A DNA stretch of 64,000 bases from an uncultured Bacteroidales bacterium (GCA_944326355.1 CALVDO010000009.1:1-64000), one strand, 5' to 3'. Counted from the stretch's first letter, positions 33,140 through 42,334 are shown. Made by a program: numbers and translations. Notes: generated by a model not told the origin, from the sequence alone.

Positions 33140-34969
33140 TCAGCAGGACAGTTCGAGCCAGCGCATCTCCTTCTCGTCTATCAGAGACATGACTTCCCCG
33201 ATTCTTGTCGAGGCCTTCTGGAGTTCATCGAACGGAAGGTTTCCTCCGCTGAGTCCAGCCTCGAGCGAGGCCTTTTCAGCATTGAGCTCTTCAATCTCCT
33301 TTTCGAGCCGTTCGAGTTCGCGCTGCTGGGCGTAGGTGAGCTTCTTTTTCCCTGCCGGAACTGTCCCGTCTCTTCTTCCTCCTGTCTTGGCCTGTGCGGC
33401 AGGCTGCGCAGTCTTGGCTGAGGCGTCGTTCTGAGTCCGTTCGTATTCACGTATAAATTCTCTGTATTCGCTGTAGCTTCCCACAAAGTCTTTCACCACC
33501 CCGTCTCCGCAGAACACGAACAGGTGGTCGGCGAGCCTGTCGAGGAAATGCCTGTCGTGAGATATGATTATCAGCGTGCCGCTGAACTCCTTGAGATACT
33601 CCTCGAGGATGTTGAGGGTGACGATGTCGAGGTCGTTGGTCGGCTCGTCCATGACAAGGAGATTCGGCTGGGACATCAGTATCGTCAGCAGGTAGAGTCT
33701 GCGTCTCTCTCCGCCGCTCAGTGTCCCGACCCTGTTGTTGAGCATGTCGTGCGGAAACAGGAAGCGGCTCAGGAGTCGGGTGTCGTTCACGATGTCGAGC
33801 ACCGTGTCGTCCGGGTTGAACTCAATTCCCTGCTGCCTGTAGTAGCCGATCTTCAGCGACTCTCCGCGCTCGATGGTTCCTGTCAGAAGTCCCTGTCCTG
33901 GAGCGACTGAGGCTGGGTCTGTGGAGACCATCTCAGGCGTATAGCTGCCTGTGAGCAGATTGATGAAAGTGCTTTTGCCGGCCCCGTTTCTTCCGACTAT
34001 GCCCACTTTCTCGTACCTCTGGAAATTGTATGTGAAATGGCTGAGATAGAAATGGTCGCCATAGCTGAAGGATACGTCTCTGCAGTTGATTATCTTAGTG
34101 CCGAGGCGTGTAGTGCCCTGCACTTCGGACATGGAGATCTGTCTGTCGATCCTCGTCTGCGAGGCTCTGTCCTTAAGGTCCTGAAAGGCGTTTATCCTGT
34201 ACCTCGCCTTGCCTGTCCTTGCCTGCGGAGTGCTCCTGATCCACTCAAGCTCGCGTCGGAAGACGTTGCGGACCTTTTCCGTCTCGGCGTTCCAGTTGGC
34301 GATGCGTTCCGACCTCTTTTCAAGATAGTTCTGATAGTCGCCCCTGTAGATGTAGACTGCGCCCCGGTCGAGTTCCATTATGGTGTTGCAGACTTTGTCG
34401 AGGAAATATCTGTCGTGGGTCACCATAAGCAGGGTGCATCTGGAGCGCGACAGGAAGCCCTCGAGAAATTCAATGGCGTCGATGTCGAGGTGGTTGGTCG
34501 GCTCGTCCATGATGAAGAAGTCGGCTTCAGAGGTCAGCATTTCGGTCAGAGCCACCCTCTTGACTTCTCCGCCGGATAGCTCTTTCATCTTCTGCTGCGG
34601 ATCGGTGAGGCGGAAACTCGTGAGGTACTGCCTGACGCGCCTTTCATACTCCCATAGCTGCTCCTGGTCGAGATGTGAGGTAAAGACGGCGCTGTGGGCC
34701 ATTATCTGGTCGAATATGCCTTTCTCCGGGTCAAAGTCATATTCCTGCTCGAGGAAGGCAATCCGTATGTCCTTCATGAACAGGATCTTTCCGCCCGAGT
34801 CGGACTTGTCCTTTCCCGCAAGAATCCTCAGCAGCGACGTCTTTCCCGTGCCGTTGGGCGCGATCAGGGCTATCTTGTCGCCCTCGTTGATGTTGAAGCC
34901 GATATGCTCGAAGAGCACTTTCGGTCCGTATGACTTGGATATGTTCTCTATCTGAAGATAACTTGCCAT
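33140..34969 (-). CDS. ABC-F family ATPase (Uup-like)
   Basis: This soluble tandem ABC ATPase has 609 residues from the ATG at 34969, which follows GGAGGG. The first domain has Walker A LIAPNGTGKTSLLRIL and signature LSGGEVKRVAL. The second has VGRNGAGKSTFINLL and LSGGERRRLYLL, each followed by a MDEPTNHLD/MDEPTNDLD Walker B. The linker between domains and a C-terminal coiled coil (about residues 535-609, rich in Glu, Leu and Lys) match Uup-type members. ABC-F proteins act on the ribosome or on DNA rather than in transport. It lies 14 nt downstream of the GT2 gene on the same strand. Confidence 0.92.
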   Translation of the reverse strand: MASYLQIENISKSYGPKVLFEHIGFNINEGDKIALIAPNGTGKTSLLRILAGKDKSDSGGKILFMKDIRIAFLEQEYDFDPEKGIFDQIMAHSAVFTSHLDQEQLWEYERRVRQYLTSFRLTDPQQKMKELSGGEVKRVALTEMLTSEADFFIMDEPTNHLDIDAIEFLEGFLSRSRCTLLMVTHDRYFLDKVCNTIMELDRGAVYIYRGDYQNYLEKRSERIANWNAETEKVRNVFRRELEWIRSTPQARTGKARYRINAFQDLKDRASQTRIDRQISMSEVQGTTRLGTKIINCRDVSFSYGDHFYLSHFTYNFQRYEKVGIVGRNGAGKSTFINLLTGSYTPEMVSTDPASVAPGQGLLTGTIERGESLKIGYYRQQGIEFNPDDTVLDIVNDTRLLSRFLFPHDMLNNRVGTLSGGERRRLYLLTILMSQPNLLVMDEPTNDLDIVTLNILEEYLKEFSGTLIIISHDRHFLDRLADHLFVFCGDGVVKDFVGSYSEYREFIREYERTQNDASAKTAQPAAQAKTGGRRDGTVPAGKKKLTYAQQRELERLEKEIEELNAEKASLEAGLSGGNLPFDELQKASTRIGEVMSLIDEKEMRWLELSC

Positions 34970-34983
34970 GTTCCCTCCGGTTT

Positions 34984-36270
34984 TCACATTCTGATTCTGA
35001 GTCCGAGGAGCGCCCTCGGAATCATCCATCCCTTGCTCATTCCCTTGATTTCCGGCATTTCGCCTTTTATGCTCATGAGATATTCAAGCACGGATCCCGC
35101 GTCGGTGTCGCGTCTGAGCCGTCTGTATTCGGAATGGGCCTTGAGCACTGCTGAAAAGTAGCTCAGGCGCAGGGTGACGAGGTAGACGGCGGCGGAGCAT
35201 CCGTCCAGAACCATGCGCATGAATATCCTTGCGCGGGCTTTCCTGACGCCTGTTGCCGCCGCCCGCCTCAGTGCTCTGGCTGCCTTGCCAGCCGCTTCGC
35301 CTGACGCATTTCGGCTTGCCGGACAGGTGTCTGCCGTGTCGCGGGCCATGGACTTGAGTGCTATGGTCTTGGCGAGGCTGTTGTCCAGCATCAGGAGATT
35401 GTTGCGGAAGTTGAGCTGCAGCTTCCACGGCGAGTTCTGCGGCAGTGTCCCTCCTCCTATGTGGTAGACAGTGGACTGCGGCACAATGGTGACCCTGTGT
35501 CCTGCGAGCTGGGATCTCCAGCACAGGTCGATCTCCTCCATGTGGGCGAAGAATCTCTCGTCAAGCCCGCCGAGGGCATCATAGAGGGATGAGCGTATCA
35601 GAAGGCAGGCGCCGGTCGCCCAGAATACGTCCGCCGGGCTGTCGTACTGCCCTTCGTCCTTTTCGACTCTGCTCATCACCCTGCCTCGGCAGAACGGGTA
35701 GCCGAACCGGTCTATGTAGCCTCCTGCCGCCCCCGCATATTCGAACATCTCCCGGTTCTGCCATGAGTGCAGTTTAGGGGCGCAGATGCCGCATTCGGGA
35801 TGACTCTCCATCCAGCCGACGAGTGGCGAAAGCCAGTCTTCCGGAGTCTCGATGTCGGAATTGATCAGCAGGAAATATCTGCTTCTGATGCTTCTGAAGG
35901 CGCGGTTGTAACCGCCTGTGAAGCCATAGTTGCGGTCGAAGACTACGGTCCTGACTGACGGGAACTTTTCTGCCATCATCTCCATTGAGCCGTCTGTCGA
36001 TGCGTTGTCGGCCACTATGACTTCCGCCCTGAGCGGATGTCCCGGGGCTATTTCTGTGGCGTCGGTCTTGCCGTTGAGGCCGTCGCTGATGACCTTCTGT
36101 CCATCGTCGGCGCCGCTGCGGCCGGTTAGCGTGCTGTTGAACACTTCCGCCGAATGAAGCAGCGACGGAAGAAACTTCTCGAGAAACCTTTTTCCGTTCC
36201 AGTTGAGGATGACTATCGCCGTCCCGTTTGCCTTGTCCGTTTCCATCATTCCAGTTGTTCTTGTCATCAT
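34984..36270 (-). CDS. family 2 glycosyltransferase
   Basis: The protein has 428 residues with a GT-A nucleotide-sugar binding core: TAIVILNWNGKRFLEKFLPS, EVIVADNASTDGSMEMM, VVFDRNYGFTGGYNRAF and the metal-binding LLINSDIETPEDWL. The acceptor-side motif is ATGACLLIRSSLYDALGG, FFAHMEEIDLCWRSQLAG. An insertion of about 30 residues splits the first strand region (LTGRSGADDGQKVISDGLNG). The C-terminal third is helical and basic and may sit at the membrane. It probably adds a rhamnose-type sugar in cell-surface polysaccharide, but no other polysaccharide gene is adjacent. Confidence 0.9.
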   Translation of the reverse strand: MMTRTTGMMETDKANGTAIVILNWNGKRFLEKFLPSLLHSAEVFNSTLTGRSGADDGQKVISDGLNGKTDATEIAPGHPLRAEVIVADNASTDGSMEMMAEKFPSVRTVVFDRNYGFTGGYNRAFRSIRSRYFLLINSDIETPEDWLSPLVGWMESHPECGICAPKLHSWQNREMFEYAGAAGGYIDRFGYPFCRGRVMSRVEKDEGQYDSPADVFWATGACLLIRSSLYDALGGLDERFFAHMEEIDLCWRSQLAGHRVTIVPQSTVYHIGGGTLPQNSPWKLQLNFRNNLLMLDNSLAKTIALKSMARDTADTCPASRNASGEAAGKAARALRRAAATGVRKARARIFMRMVLDGCSAAVYLVTLRLSYFSAVLKAHSEYRRLRRDTDAGSVLEYLMSIKGEMPEIKGMSKGWMIPRALLGLRIRM

Positions 36271-36328
36271 CCGGACCCGAAGTGTCGTGGCCGGACGGAT
36301 CCGATATTGTGGTTTATCCGGTCCGGAG

Positions 36329-37267
36329 TCATCTTGAACCGAGGTAGATGAATACCATTCCGATGATTATCAGCAGCAGGTCGAGTGCCTTCGCCTTAAG
36401 GTTGCGCTCCCTGAACAGAACCACGCCGCAGGCGAATGACACTATCACCGAGCCCCGTCTGATCAGCGACACGACTGAAATCATCGAATCGGGCTGATTC
36501 AGAGCCGAGAAATAGGCGAAGTCGGCTGCCGCTATGAAAATGGAGATGAGCGGAATGGCCCAGCTCCAGTGGAACGGGGTGACTTTCTTTCTGTTGGGAT
36601 ACCAGAGGATTGCACATACGACGGCCATGATGATCATCTGGTACAGGTTGTACCAGCTCTGCACGAACATCGGGCTCAGCTGCTGCATTATGTATTTGTC
36701 ATACAGTCCGCTGACCGCTCCGATGACGGCTGCGGCAGCCACGAACCATATCCATCTGTTGTGGACGAAATCTACCTGTTCCTTCTTGCTTGATATGCTG
36801 AGAAGGTACAGAGATACCATCGAGAGAATGACTCCCGTCCATTGGAATGCGTTGAGCCGTTCGCCGAAGATGAGCATTGCTCCAATCAGTACGAGTACTG
36901 GCCTCGTGGCATTGATCGGACCGACTATCGTTATCGGGAGATGCTTGATGCCGAAGTAGCCGAATATCCAGGAGGCCAGAACAATGAAAGCCTTGATGAT
37001 TATCAGCAGGTGCGCATGAACCACAGAGCCTTCTCCTGTTCCGGAAGTCTCCGGATGTCCGGCGAACGGGGAACTGTCGAACGCTGTGCCGGCAAACCAT
37101 CCGCCTCCGGCGATGCTGTCGATGATGAACGGCGAGAATATTATGGTGGAGAACAGAGTGTTGAAAAACAGCACCGGAAGGACCGAGTTGTCTTTCAGTG
37201 CTGCCTTCTTTGACGTGTCATACAGCCCGAGCAGGGCAGCCGACACGAATGCCAGCGCCAGCCACAT
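36329..37267 (-). CDS. EamA-type (DMT superfamily) transporter
   Basis: This 312-residue protein has about ten hydrophobic helices in two repeats, the layout of EamA drug/metabolite transporters. The N-terminal WLALAFVSAALLGLYDTSKK lies at the start of repeat 1. Repeat 1 closes with VGPINATRPVLVLIGAMLIFGE, repeat 2 with VVSLIRRGSVIVSFACGVVLF, a typical symmetrical pair. The substrate cannot be told from sequence. A loop of about 35 residues (GGGWFAGTAFDSSPFAGHPE) between helices 2 and 3 is longer than usual. It starts 10 nt after the SlyD-like gene's stop codon. Confidence 0.88.
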   Translation of the reverse strand: MWLALAFVSAALLGLYDTSKKAALKDNSVLPVLFFNTLFSTIIFSPFIIDSIAGGGWFAGTAFDSSPFAGHPETSGTGEGSVVHAHLLIIIKAFIVLASWIFGYFGIKHLPITIVGPINATRPVLVLIGAMLIFGERLNAFQWTGVILSMVSLYLLSISSKKEQVDFVHNRWIWFVAAAAVIGAVSGLYDKYIMQQLSPMFVQSWYNLYQMIIMAVVCAILWYPNRKKVTPFHWSWAIPLISIFIAAADFAYFSALNQPDSMISVVSLIRRGSVIVSFACGVVLFRERNLKAKALDLLLIIIGMVFIYLGSR

Positions 37268-37277
37268 TGCCAGTCAG

Positions 37278-38012
37278 CTATTCGCCGTGTCTGCCGCAGC
37301 AGCCGTGTCCCTCGCCGTGGCCTTCACCGTGTCCGCCGCAGCAGCCTCCCTCATGGCCTTCGCCATGTCCGTGGCAGCCGTGGCCTTCGCCGTGACCGTG
37401 GCATCCGTGACCTTCGCCGTGGCTTTCACCGTGTCCGCCGCAGCAGCCGCCTTCGTGTCCTTCGCCATGTCCGTGGCATCCGTGTCCCTCGCCGTGACCT
37501 TCGCCGTGGCCGCCGCAGCAGCAGGAGTGGACATATTCTCCGTGCAGGCCCTCGTTGAGCTCCTTTTCGGTCGCGTCTCTCACTGTCAATATTTCTCCCG
37601 TGAAATTCAGAGTTTTGCCGGCCATTCTGGAATTGAAGTCCATTCTGACCATATCTCCGTTGACCTCTACCACTATTCCTTCGACTACGCCTCCTCTTCT
37701 GTCAAGCATCGGAATCGCCGTGCCCGGAACGAGCAGCCTTTCCTGAATCTCTCCGTTGACCTCGAAAGCCAGCTTCGGGAGATCGATTATTCTTGAAGGG
37801 TCCACTTCACCATAGGCGTCTGCAGGAGAAAGAGTGAAGCTGAATCTGTCGCCCGGCTCAAGCCCCGCCACGTTCTCTTCAAATTTGTCCAGAAGGGATC
37901 TCGTGCCGTGTATGTAGTCAAGCGGCCGCTCCTTAGTCGTCCTGTCAACGATTTCTCCTTCAACCTCAAGCTCATAGCAGAGCTCTACCACTTTGTCCTT
38001 TTCAATTTTCAT
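37278..38012 (-). CDS. slyD: SlyD-type FKBP peptidyl-prolyl isomerase with long His/Cys-rich tail
   Basis: The 244-residue protein has a SlyD-like FKBP domain over residues 1-150. It opens KIEKDKVVELCYELEVEGEI, has PLDYIHGTRSLL, and the inserted chaperone flap around ERLLVPGTAIPM. Residues 162-244 are a low-complexity tail with 20 His and 12 Cys in 83 residues, built from units such as GHGEGHGCHGHGEGHEGGCC. In E. coli SlyD a shorter His/Cys/Asp/Glu tail binds nickel for hydrogenase; no hydrogenase gene is seen here. The ATG at 38012 matches homologue starts. An ATG at 38042 overlaps the tldE stop by 4 nt and would add ten residues. Confidence 0.9.
   Translation of the reverse strand: MKIEKDKVVELCYELEVEGEIVDRTTKERPLDYIHGTRSLLDKFEENVAGLEPGDRFSFTLSPADAYGEVDPSRIIDLPKLAFEVNGEIQERLLVPGTAIPMLDRRGGVVEGIVVEVNGDMVRMDFNSRMAGKTLNFTGEILTVRDATEKELNEGLHGEYVHSCCCGGHGEGHGEGHGCHGHGEGHEGGCCGGHGESHGEGHGCHGHGEGHGCHGHGEGHEGGCCGGHGEGHGEGHGCCGRHGE
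37281..37514 (-). repeat. His/Gly/Cys-coding repeats in slyD tail
   Basis: The 3' third of slyD consists of short in-frame units (6, 12 and about 75 nt nested periods) encoding GHGEGH, CHGHGEG and EGGCC blocks. Three large units are visible, at about residues 167-191, 192-225 and 226-239, with one expanded by an extra CHGHGEGHG block. Confidence 0.85.
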
Positions 38013-38038
38013 CGTTTTGTCCTCGTCTGTTATCTTCG

Positions 38039-39475
38039 TCATGCGCTGAAGTCCACATTCTGAAATGCCAGAGTAGGCATCTGCCATCTTGTGCATGCCC
38101 TCGCGTCTGTCCCGGCTGCAAGAAGGCTGTTCCAGAGCCTCTTCATGTTGCCGGTGATGAGCATCTCCCGTACCGGGCTGGTGATCTCGCCTCCGCTGAA
38201 GACGAACCCCTCGATCCCATAGGAGAAGTCTCCGGTGACGGGATTGCAGTTGCCGCCGTTGAAGCCGCAGACATAGATGCCGCTGCCGCAGCCTTTCAGA
38301 ATGTCGCGCAAAGTTATCTCTTTTTCTTCTGAATCCAAAACGGCTGAACCGCACGGTACGCTCATGCCGTTGAACGGGAGAAGTACGGGTCTCGACACCC
38401 CTTCTATGGTGGGCTTCATGCCCGTCTTGCCAGCCATGTGGGTATTGACGAAATATTCTCTGACGACACCGCCTGAGATCACAGGCACTTCTGCCGTGGC
38501 CACGCCCTCGGAGTCATAGAGCCTGCTGCCCGGCTTCCCGTATGTCCTCGCCATGTCCATTATGGTCAGCCCGTCCGAAAACACCTTCTCCCCGAGACTG
38601 TCGGGCAGGAAGGAGCTCTTCTGCTGCAATGACATGGCGTTCAGTGCAGAGAATAGCGGGGCGACGAGCCTCGAGCTCACGCTTCTGTCCACGACCATGG
38701 TCTCCGGTCCGCTTTTGTGGCGTCTCGGGCCGATCTGCCGTATGGCCTTGAGCAGGGCGGTGTCCGCGCACGAGATGATGTCCATTCCGTCGCGCTCTGG
38801 GGAAGAGTCCCACCAATAGCCGCTGTATCTGTCTCCTTTGCTGTCGGTTATGGTGATTTCCGAGCAGTACGCGAAGGATGTCTCGATGTGCCGTCCTTCA
38901 AAACCCTGCGAGTCTATCGTGTAGTTGTCGTCGCACCCGTCGGAGTATTCGCATTCTTCGGATATGACTTCATATCCGTCTCCTCGGACGCACTTGCCCT
39001 GCCTGAACAGCGAGCCTGAGAGGGCGGCGCCGAGCTTCATCTTTTCGTCAGTGTCGCGATATGTCGCGTCGTACAGGCCGGTTTCCGTGCCGGTTACAGC
39101 GTCTTTTGCCGTCCTGTCCGGGTCAGGAAGCCGTCTGTACGGGTCCGGGGCAAGCATTCTCACCGTGGACAGCGCCTGAGAGACGAAGCCGTCGAGGCTC
39201 TTCCCCTCAAACACGTTCGTCGAGAATGTGCCGTACCTCCCGTCTGTGAAGAGGTGCATGAATATGGATCTGTCTGCCGAGCGCGTCACCTTGTCAAGCT
39301 CTCCGTTGAGCAGGGTGAAGGAATCCGTCTCGCTCTTGTTCAGCGATATCCTTACCTGCGACGCCCCGAGTCTGATTGCTGTCTCCATGCAGCGGCGGGC
39401 CGCCGCCTTTTCCGATTCGTCTATGAGATCCGTCTTGTTGTCCATTTCCATTGATTGACTTTCGTTTTCCGTCAT
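38039..39475 (-). CDS. tldE: TldE/PmbA-type metalloprotease subunit
   Basis: The 478-residue protein belongs to the TldD/PmbA family and lacks the HExxxH of TldD, as TldE subunits do. Features include SKGDRYSGYWWDSSPERDGM, RRHKSGPETMVVDRSVSSRL, TYGKPGSRLYDSEGVATAEV and the closing GGNCNPVTGDFSYGIEGFVF. TldD and TldE form a heterodimeric peptidase that degrades unstructured peptides and in E. coli matures microcin B17 and CcdA. The start ATG overlaps the tldD stop (ATGA), and its own stop overlaps a possible slyD start, so the three are translationally linked. Confidence 0.9.
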   Translation of the reverse strand: MTENESQSMEMDNKTDLIDESEKAAARRCMETAIRLGASQVRISLNKSETDSFTLLNGELDKVTRSADRSIFMHLFTDGRYGTFSTNVFEGKSLDGFVSQALSTVRMLAPDPYRRLPDPDRTAKDAVTGTETGLYDATYRDTDEKMKLGAALSGSLFRQGKCVRGDGYEVISEECEYSDGCDDNYTIDSQGFEGRHIETSFAYCSEITITDSKGDRYSGYWWDSSPERDGMDIISCADTALLKAIRQIGPRRHKSGPETMVVDRSVSSRLVAPLFSALNAMSLQQKSSFLPDSLGEKVFSDGLTIMDMARTYGKPGSRLYDSEGVATAEVPVISGGVVREYFVNTHMAGKTGMKPTIEGVSRPVLLPFNGMSVPCGSAVLDSEEKEITLRDILKGCGSGIYVCGFNGGNCNPVTGDFSYGIEGFVFSGGEITSPVREMLITGNMKRLWNSLLAAGTDARACTRWQMPTLAFQNVDFSA

Positions 39476-40929
39476 TCTCCGCCGACGGTGAGGCTCTTTA
39501 TCAGGACGGTAGGGATTCCGCAGCTGACTGCCGCGCTCTGTTCCTTGCCGCAGGTCCATGTGCCGTTGTCGATTTTGAGATCGTTGCCGACGGCTGTCAT
39601 GTCTGCGAGTGCCTGAGGCCCGTTCCCGATGATGTTTATGTCCTTTACCGGCATGGTGAGCCTGCCGTCTTCGATCAGCCTGCCGCTCTTGACATAGAAG
39701 GTGAAGTCGCCTTCGCCTATCTTTACCTGTCCGTTGGAGAATTCGTCCACATAGATGCCCTTTCTGACCGAGCTGATGATGTCTTCCGGGGAGGCGGAGC
39801 CGTTCTCCATGTAAGTGGCCCGCATACGTGGAATGGGATTGAAGCGGAATGACTCTCTACGTCCGTTTCCGGTAGGGGATACTCCGAACCATGCGGCGCT
39901 TATCCTGTCGTGGAGATATGAGTTGAGCACCCCGTCCTTCACCATCCATGTCTTCTGTCCCGGTATGCCTTCGTCGTCATATCGGCATGTGCCTCTGTTG
40001 GCCGGAATCGTGCCGTCGTCAACGATGTCTATTCCGGAGGCGCAGATCCTCTCTCCCATCCTGCCTGAGAATATGGACTGTCCCTTGCGGTTGAAATCAG
40101 CCTCGAATGCGTGTCCCATCGCTTCATGCAGCAGGATGCCCGAGGCTCCGGCGCCCATGACCACAGGCATCTGTCCGCCTTTCGGCCTTCTCGCCTCGAA
40201 TCTCTCGTCGATTCCGGATACGGCTTCCCTCGCCATTTCCTCTGCAAGGGCGTCGGTTATCATCTCTGCCCCTGTGCGGAAGCTTCTCGAGACCGTCTTG
40301 TTTTCGGACCTTCCGCCGCTGGTGAATATTACTGACGCCGTCACGCTGCCGAGCGGTCGCGTGTCACAGGTGAGCTCGCCGAGGGAGTTGAACATCATGA
40401 TGTCGCTCTGTCCGTATGACAGTCTCGCCGTCACTTTTGCCACTCGGGAGTCCATTGCTCCGATCTTTTCTCCGAGGCTCTTCAGAAATGGAAGGAAGGC
40501 CGACGCCTCGGTCTGACGCCACTCCATCTGCATCGGGTATAGGCTCTCCGCGCTTAGAGGCTGTGCCTCCGTCCGCGCCGTCATGTTCTGGCCGGTCTTG
40601 CCGCGGCGAGTGCCCGCATGTCCGTGCCCGGAGGAGCCTTCCGCTATCATGGCCGCAGCTCTTGCTGCCGATAGCATGTTCCGCATTCCCGTGTCCTCTG
40701 AATAGGCGTATCCTGTCTTTTCGCCCTTGAGGACCCTGATTCCGGCTCCATAGTCTATGTTGAAGCCTCCGGATGCGACTTCTCCGTCACGGAGCAGAAG
40801 GTCGCTGCCGGTGGTGTATTCAAAATAAATGTCAGCGAAATCTCCTCCACGGGACAGGGCGGCGGAAATCAGATCCTCCATCTGCCGTATCGTTACGCTG
40901 AATGTGTCCAGATAATATTTTTCTGTCAT
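39472..40929 (-). CDS. tldD: TldD-type zinc metalloprotease subunit
   Basis: The 485-residue protein carries the catalytic zinc motif in GILLHEAMGHAFEADFNRKG (HEAMGH). N-terminal blocks such as GGDFADIYFEYTTGSDLLLR and GAGIRVLKGEKTGYAYSED, and the C-terminal VKIGEGDFTFYVKSGRLIED, fit TldD. It is the active partner of the adjacent tldE product. The start overlaps the zeta-like kinase gene by 4 nt. The N-terminal third has a short Gly/His/Arg-rich insertion (GSSGHGHAGTRRGKTGQNMT). Confidence 0.92.
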   Translation of the reverse strand: MTEKYYLDTFSVTIRQMEDLISAALSRGGDFADIYFEYTTGSDLLLRDGEVASGGFNIDYGAGIRVLKGEKTGYAYSEDTGMRNMLSAARAAAMIAEGSSGHGHAGTRRGKTGQNMTARTEAQPLSAESLYPMQMEWRQTEASAFLPFLKSLGEKIGAMDSRVAKVTARLSYGQSDIMMFNSLGELTCDTRPLGSVTASVIFTSGGRSENKTVSRSFRTGAEMITDALAEEMAREAVSGIDERFEARRPKGGQMPVVMGAGASGILLHEAMGHAFEADFNRKGQSIFSGRMGERICASGIDIVDDGTIPANRGTCRYDDEGIPGQKTWMVKDGVLNSYLHDRISAAWFGVSPTGNGRRESFRFNPIPRMRATYMENGSASPEDIISSVRKGIYVDEFSNGQVKIGEGDFTFYVKSGRLIEDGRLTMPVKDINIIGNGPQALADMTAVGNDLKIDNGTWTCGKEQSAAVSCGIPTVLIKSLTVGGE

Positions 40930-41525
40930 TTCGTGTTCTCCGTGCCGTCCTGCTCGAGCGCCGTCTCGCGTATGAGCCGGTAAGTCTCATTGTCCCTTAT
41001 GTTCACAACTTCGTCTCTGCTGCCTTCCGCTATTACTCTGAATGGAATTTTGGAATTGTCGGCAAGAATCCATCTGTCGCATATCGGCGCATAGTCTCTG
41101 AAAAAATATTTAAGCCCCATGCCGTATCTTCTCCTTATCGTCTCTTCCGGGATGTTGTGACCTCCGGCCTCAACTCTGGCCCTGACTCTGGAGACGGCGA
41201 GGTCAGGGGAGTTGAGCCAGAAATACATCAGCGTCACCATATAACCCTCTTCCTGAGCCTGTCTGATGGTTTTCAGCAGAGTCCTCGTGGCGAGCGTGGT
41301 CTCTATGCCGAAGTCCTCTTTCTTCCTGAACAGGTACCGGATCTTCAGCACCATGTATCTGCTGGCCTGAATCGAAGCCTTCTCGGGAGAGAAGGGGGCA
41401 AGGCCCTTGGCGAATTCGTCAGAATTGACGAACTGGCTGCATTCAAGCATTTCCGGCAGCAGTGTGTAGGACGCCGTGGTCTTTCCTGCTCCGTTGCATC
41501 CTGATATTATATATAGTCTTGGCAT
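40926..41525 (-). CDS. zeta-toxin-like P-loop kinase
   Basis: This 199-residue protein starts with a Walker A, IISGCNGAGKTTASYTLLP. The zeta-type block FVNSDEFAKGLAPFSPEKAS follows, then ETTLATRTLLKTI. Proteins with this fold phosphorylate small substrates; some are toxins acting on UDP-sugars. I see no antitoxin gene next to it: the upstream neighbour is a 244-residue conserved protein, the downstream one tldD. It is therefore likely a housekeeping ATPase/kinase of the short zeta-like group common in Bacteroidetes, not a toxin. Its 3' end overlaps tldD by 4 nt. Confidence 0.8.
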   Translation of the reverse strand: MPRLYIISGCNGAGKTTASYTLLPEMLECSQFVNSDEFAKGLAPFSPEKASIQASRYMVLKIRYLFRKKEDFGIETTLATRTLLKTIRQAQEEGYMVTLMYFWLNSPDLAVSRVRARVEAGGHNIPEETIRRRYGMGLKYFFRDYAPICDRWILADNSKIPFRVIAEGSRDEVVNIRDNETYRLIRETALEQDGTENTK

Positions 41526-41553
41526 AACCTTTCAGTTTTCTTGTCACGTTTCC

Positions 41554-42288
41554 TCACTTGTCCATGTCGCCGGCTTCTGCTTTGCCTGCGGCCGTCACTC
41601 CGTATCCGAACAGGGCAAAGTCGCCCTTGCACGGATCTCCCGGGAAGATTTCTCTGAATACGTCCGTTATCTCGAACACGGTTGTGATGTCCTTCTGCTT
41701 CCTTGAGGTGAGTCCGAGGGCGAGCGCCTCCTCGTGAACATGCACGTCGAGCGGGATAAGGAGGCTGTTTTTGTCGGAATCTTTCCATAGCCCGAGGTCG
41801 ACTTTCCCGTCGTCCCTGACCATCCACCTGCGCATCATGTTTATCTTCTTGTCCGGAGCCTTCGGATCGGCCTTCCTCCCGAATATCCGGCATCTCATCT
41901 CACTGTTGCCCATTCCCTCTATGCTCTCCCTCTCCGAGTATATCTCCCGCATCCTTGAACAGATGGCCGCGAATTCGCTCCACTTCACGGTTCTGTGCAG
42001 GCTGGCATCCTCGTCCCGGTAATTTCCGCGCATGACATAGTCGTATGGTCTCCAGTCCATCTCGTCAAGCGCTCTCGTGCAGTCACGCACTATCATCGAC
42101 CTGCGGCCCCAGGCAAGATGGGCGGCGATAAGTGCGGTCATCTCGACGTCAGCCAGAGAACGCTCCCCCCTGCGGAAGAGTTCCGCCATTCTCGTCGGGA
42201 AGGCTATCGGATCTTCCTGAAAATATTGGGGATCATTGTATTTGTCGGCCCATCCGGCCAGAAGTCTCATTGTGTGCCTGTCCACCAT
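41554..42288 (-). CDS. TIGR02757 family (DUF2400) protein
   Basis: The 244-residue protein matches the TIGR02757 pattern: DPIAFPTRMAELFRRGERSL near the start, ALIAAHLAWGRRSMIVRDC, and KINMMRRWMVRDDGKVDLGL. The block LIPLDVHVHEEALALGL follows, then ITDVFREIFPGDPCKGDFAL and FGYGVT. The family is distantly related to helix-hairpin-helix DNA glycosylases; the catalytic role is not known. It sits 28 nt upstream of the zeta-like kinase gene and 46 nt downstream of the TPR-like gene, in the same minus-strand run. Confidence 0.85.
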   Translation of the reverse strand: MVDRHTMRLLAGWADKYNDPQYFQEDPIAFPTRMAELFRRGERSLADVEMTALIAAHLAWGRRSMIVRDCTRALDEMDWRPYDYVMRGNYRDEDASLHRTVKWSEFAAICSRMREIYSERESIEGMGNSEMRCRIFGRKADPKAPDKKINMMRRWMVRDDGKVDLGLWKDSDKNSLLIPLDVHVHEEALALGLTSRKQKDITTVFEITDVFREIFPGDPCKGDFALFGYGVTAAGKAEAGDMDK

Positions 42289-42334
42289 ATTCCGTGTTTT
42301 CTGTCGTCAGTTCACTGAAGTCCGTCTGCCGGTC

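Noticed and set aside
36842..37213. Plus-strand ORFs across the EamA and slyD genes
   Set aside because: They are shadows of the minus-strand membrane and repeat-coding genes.
40926..41525. Zeta toxin-antitoxin module
   Set aside because: No small antitoxin gene lies beside it, and it is embedded in a conserved-looking housekeeping run; the fold alone does not make it a toxin.
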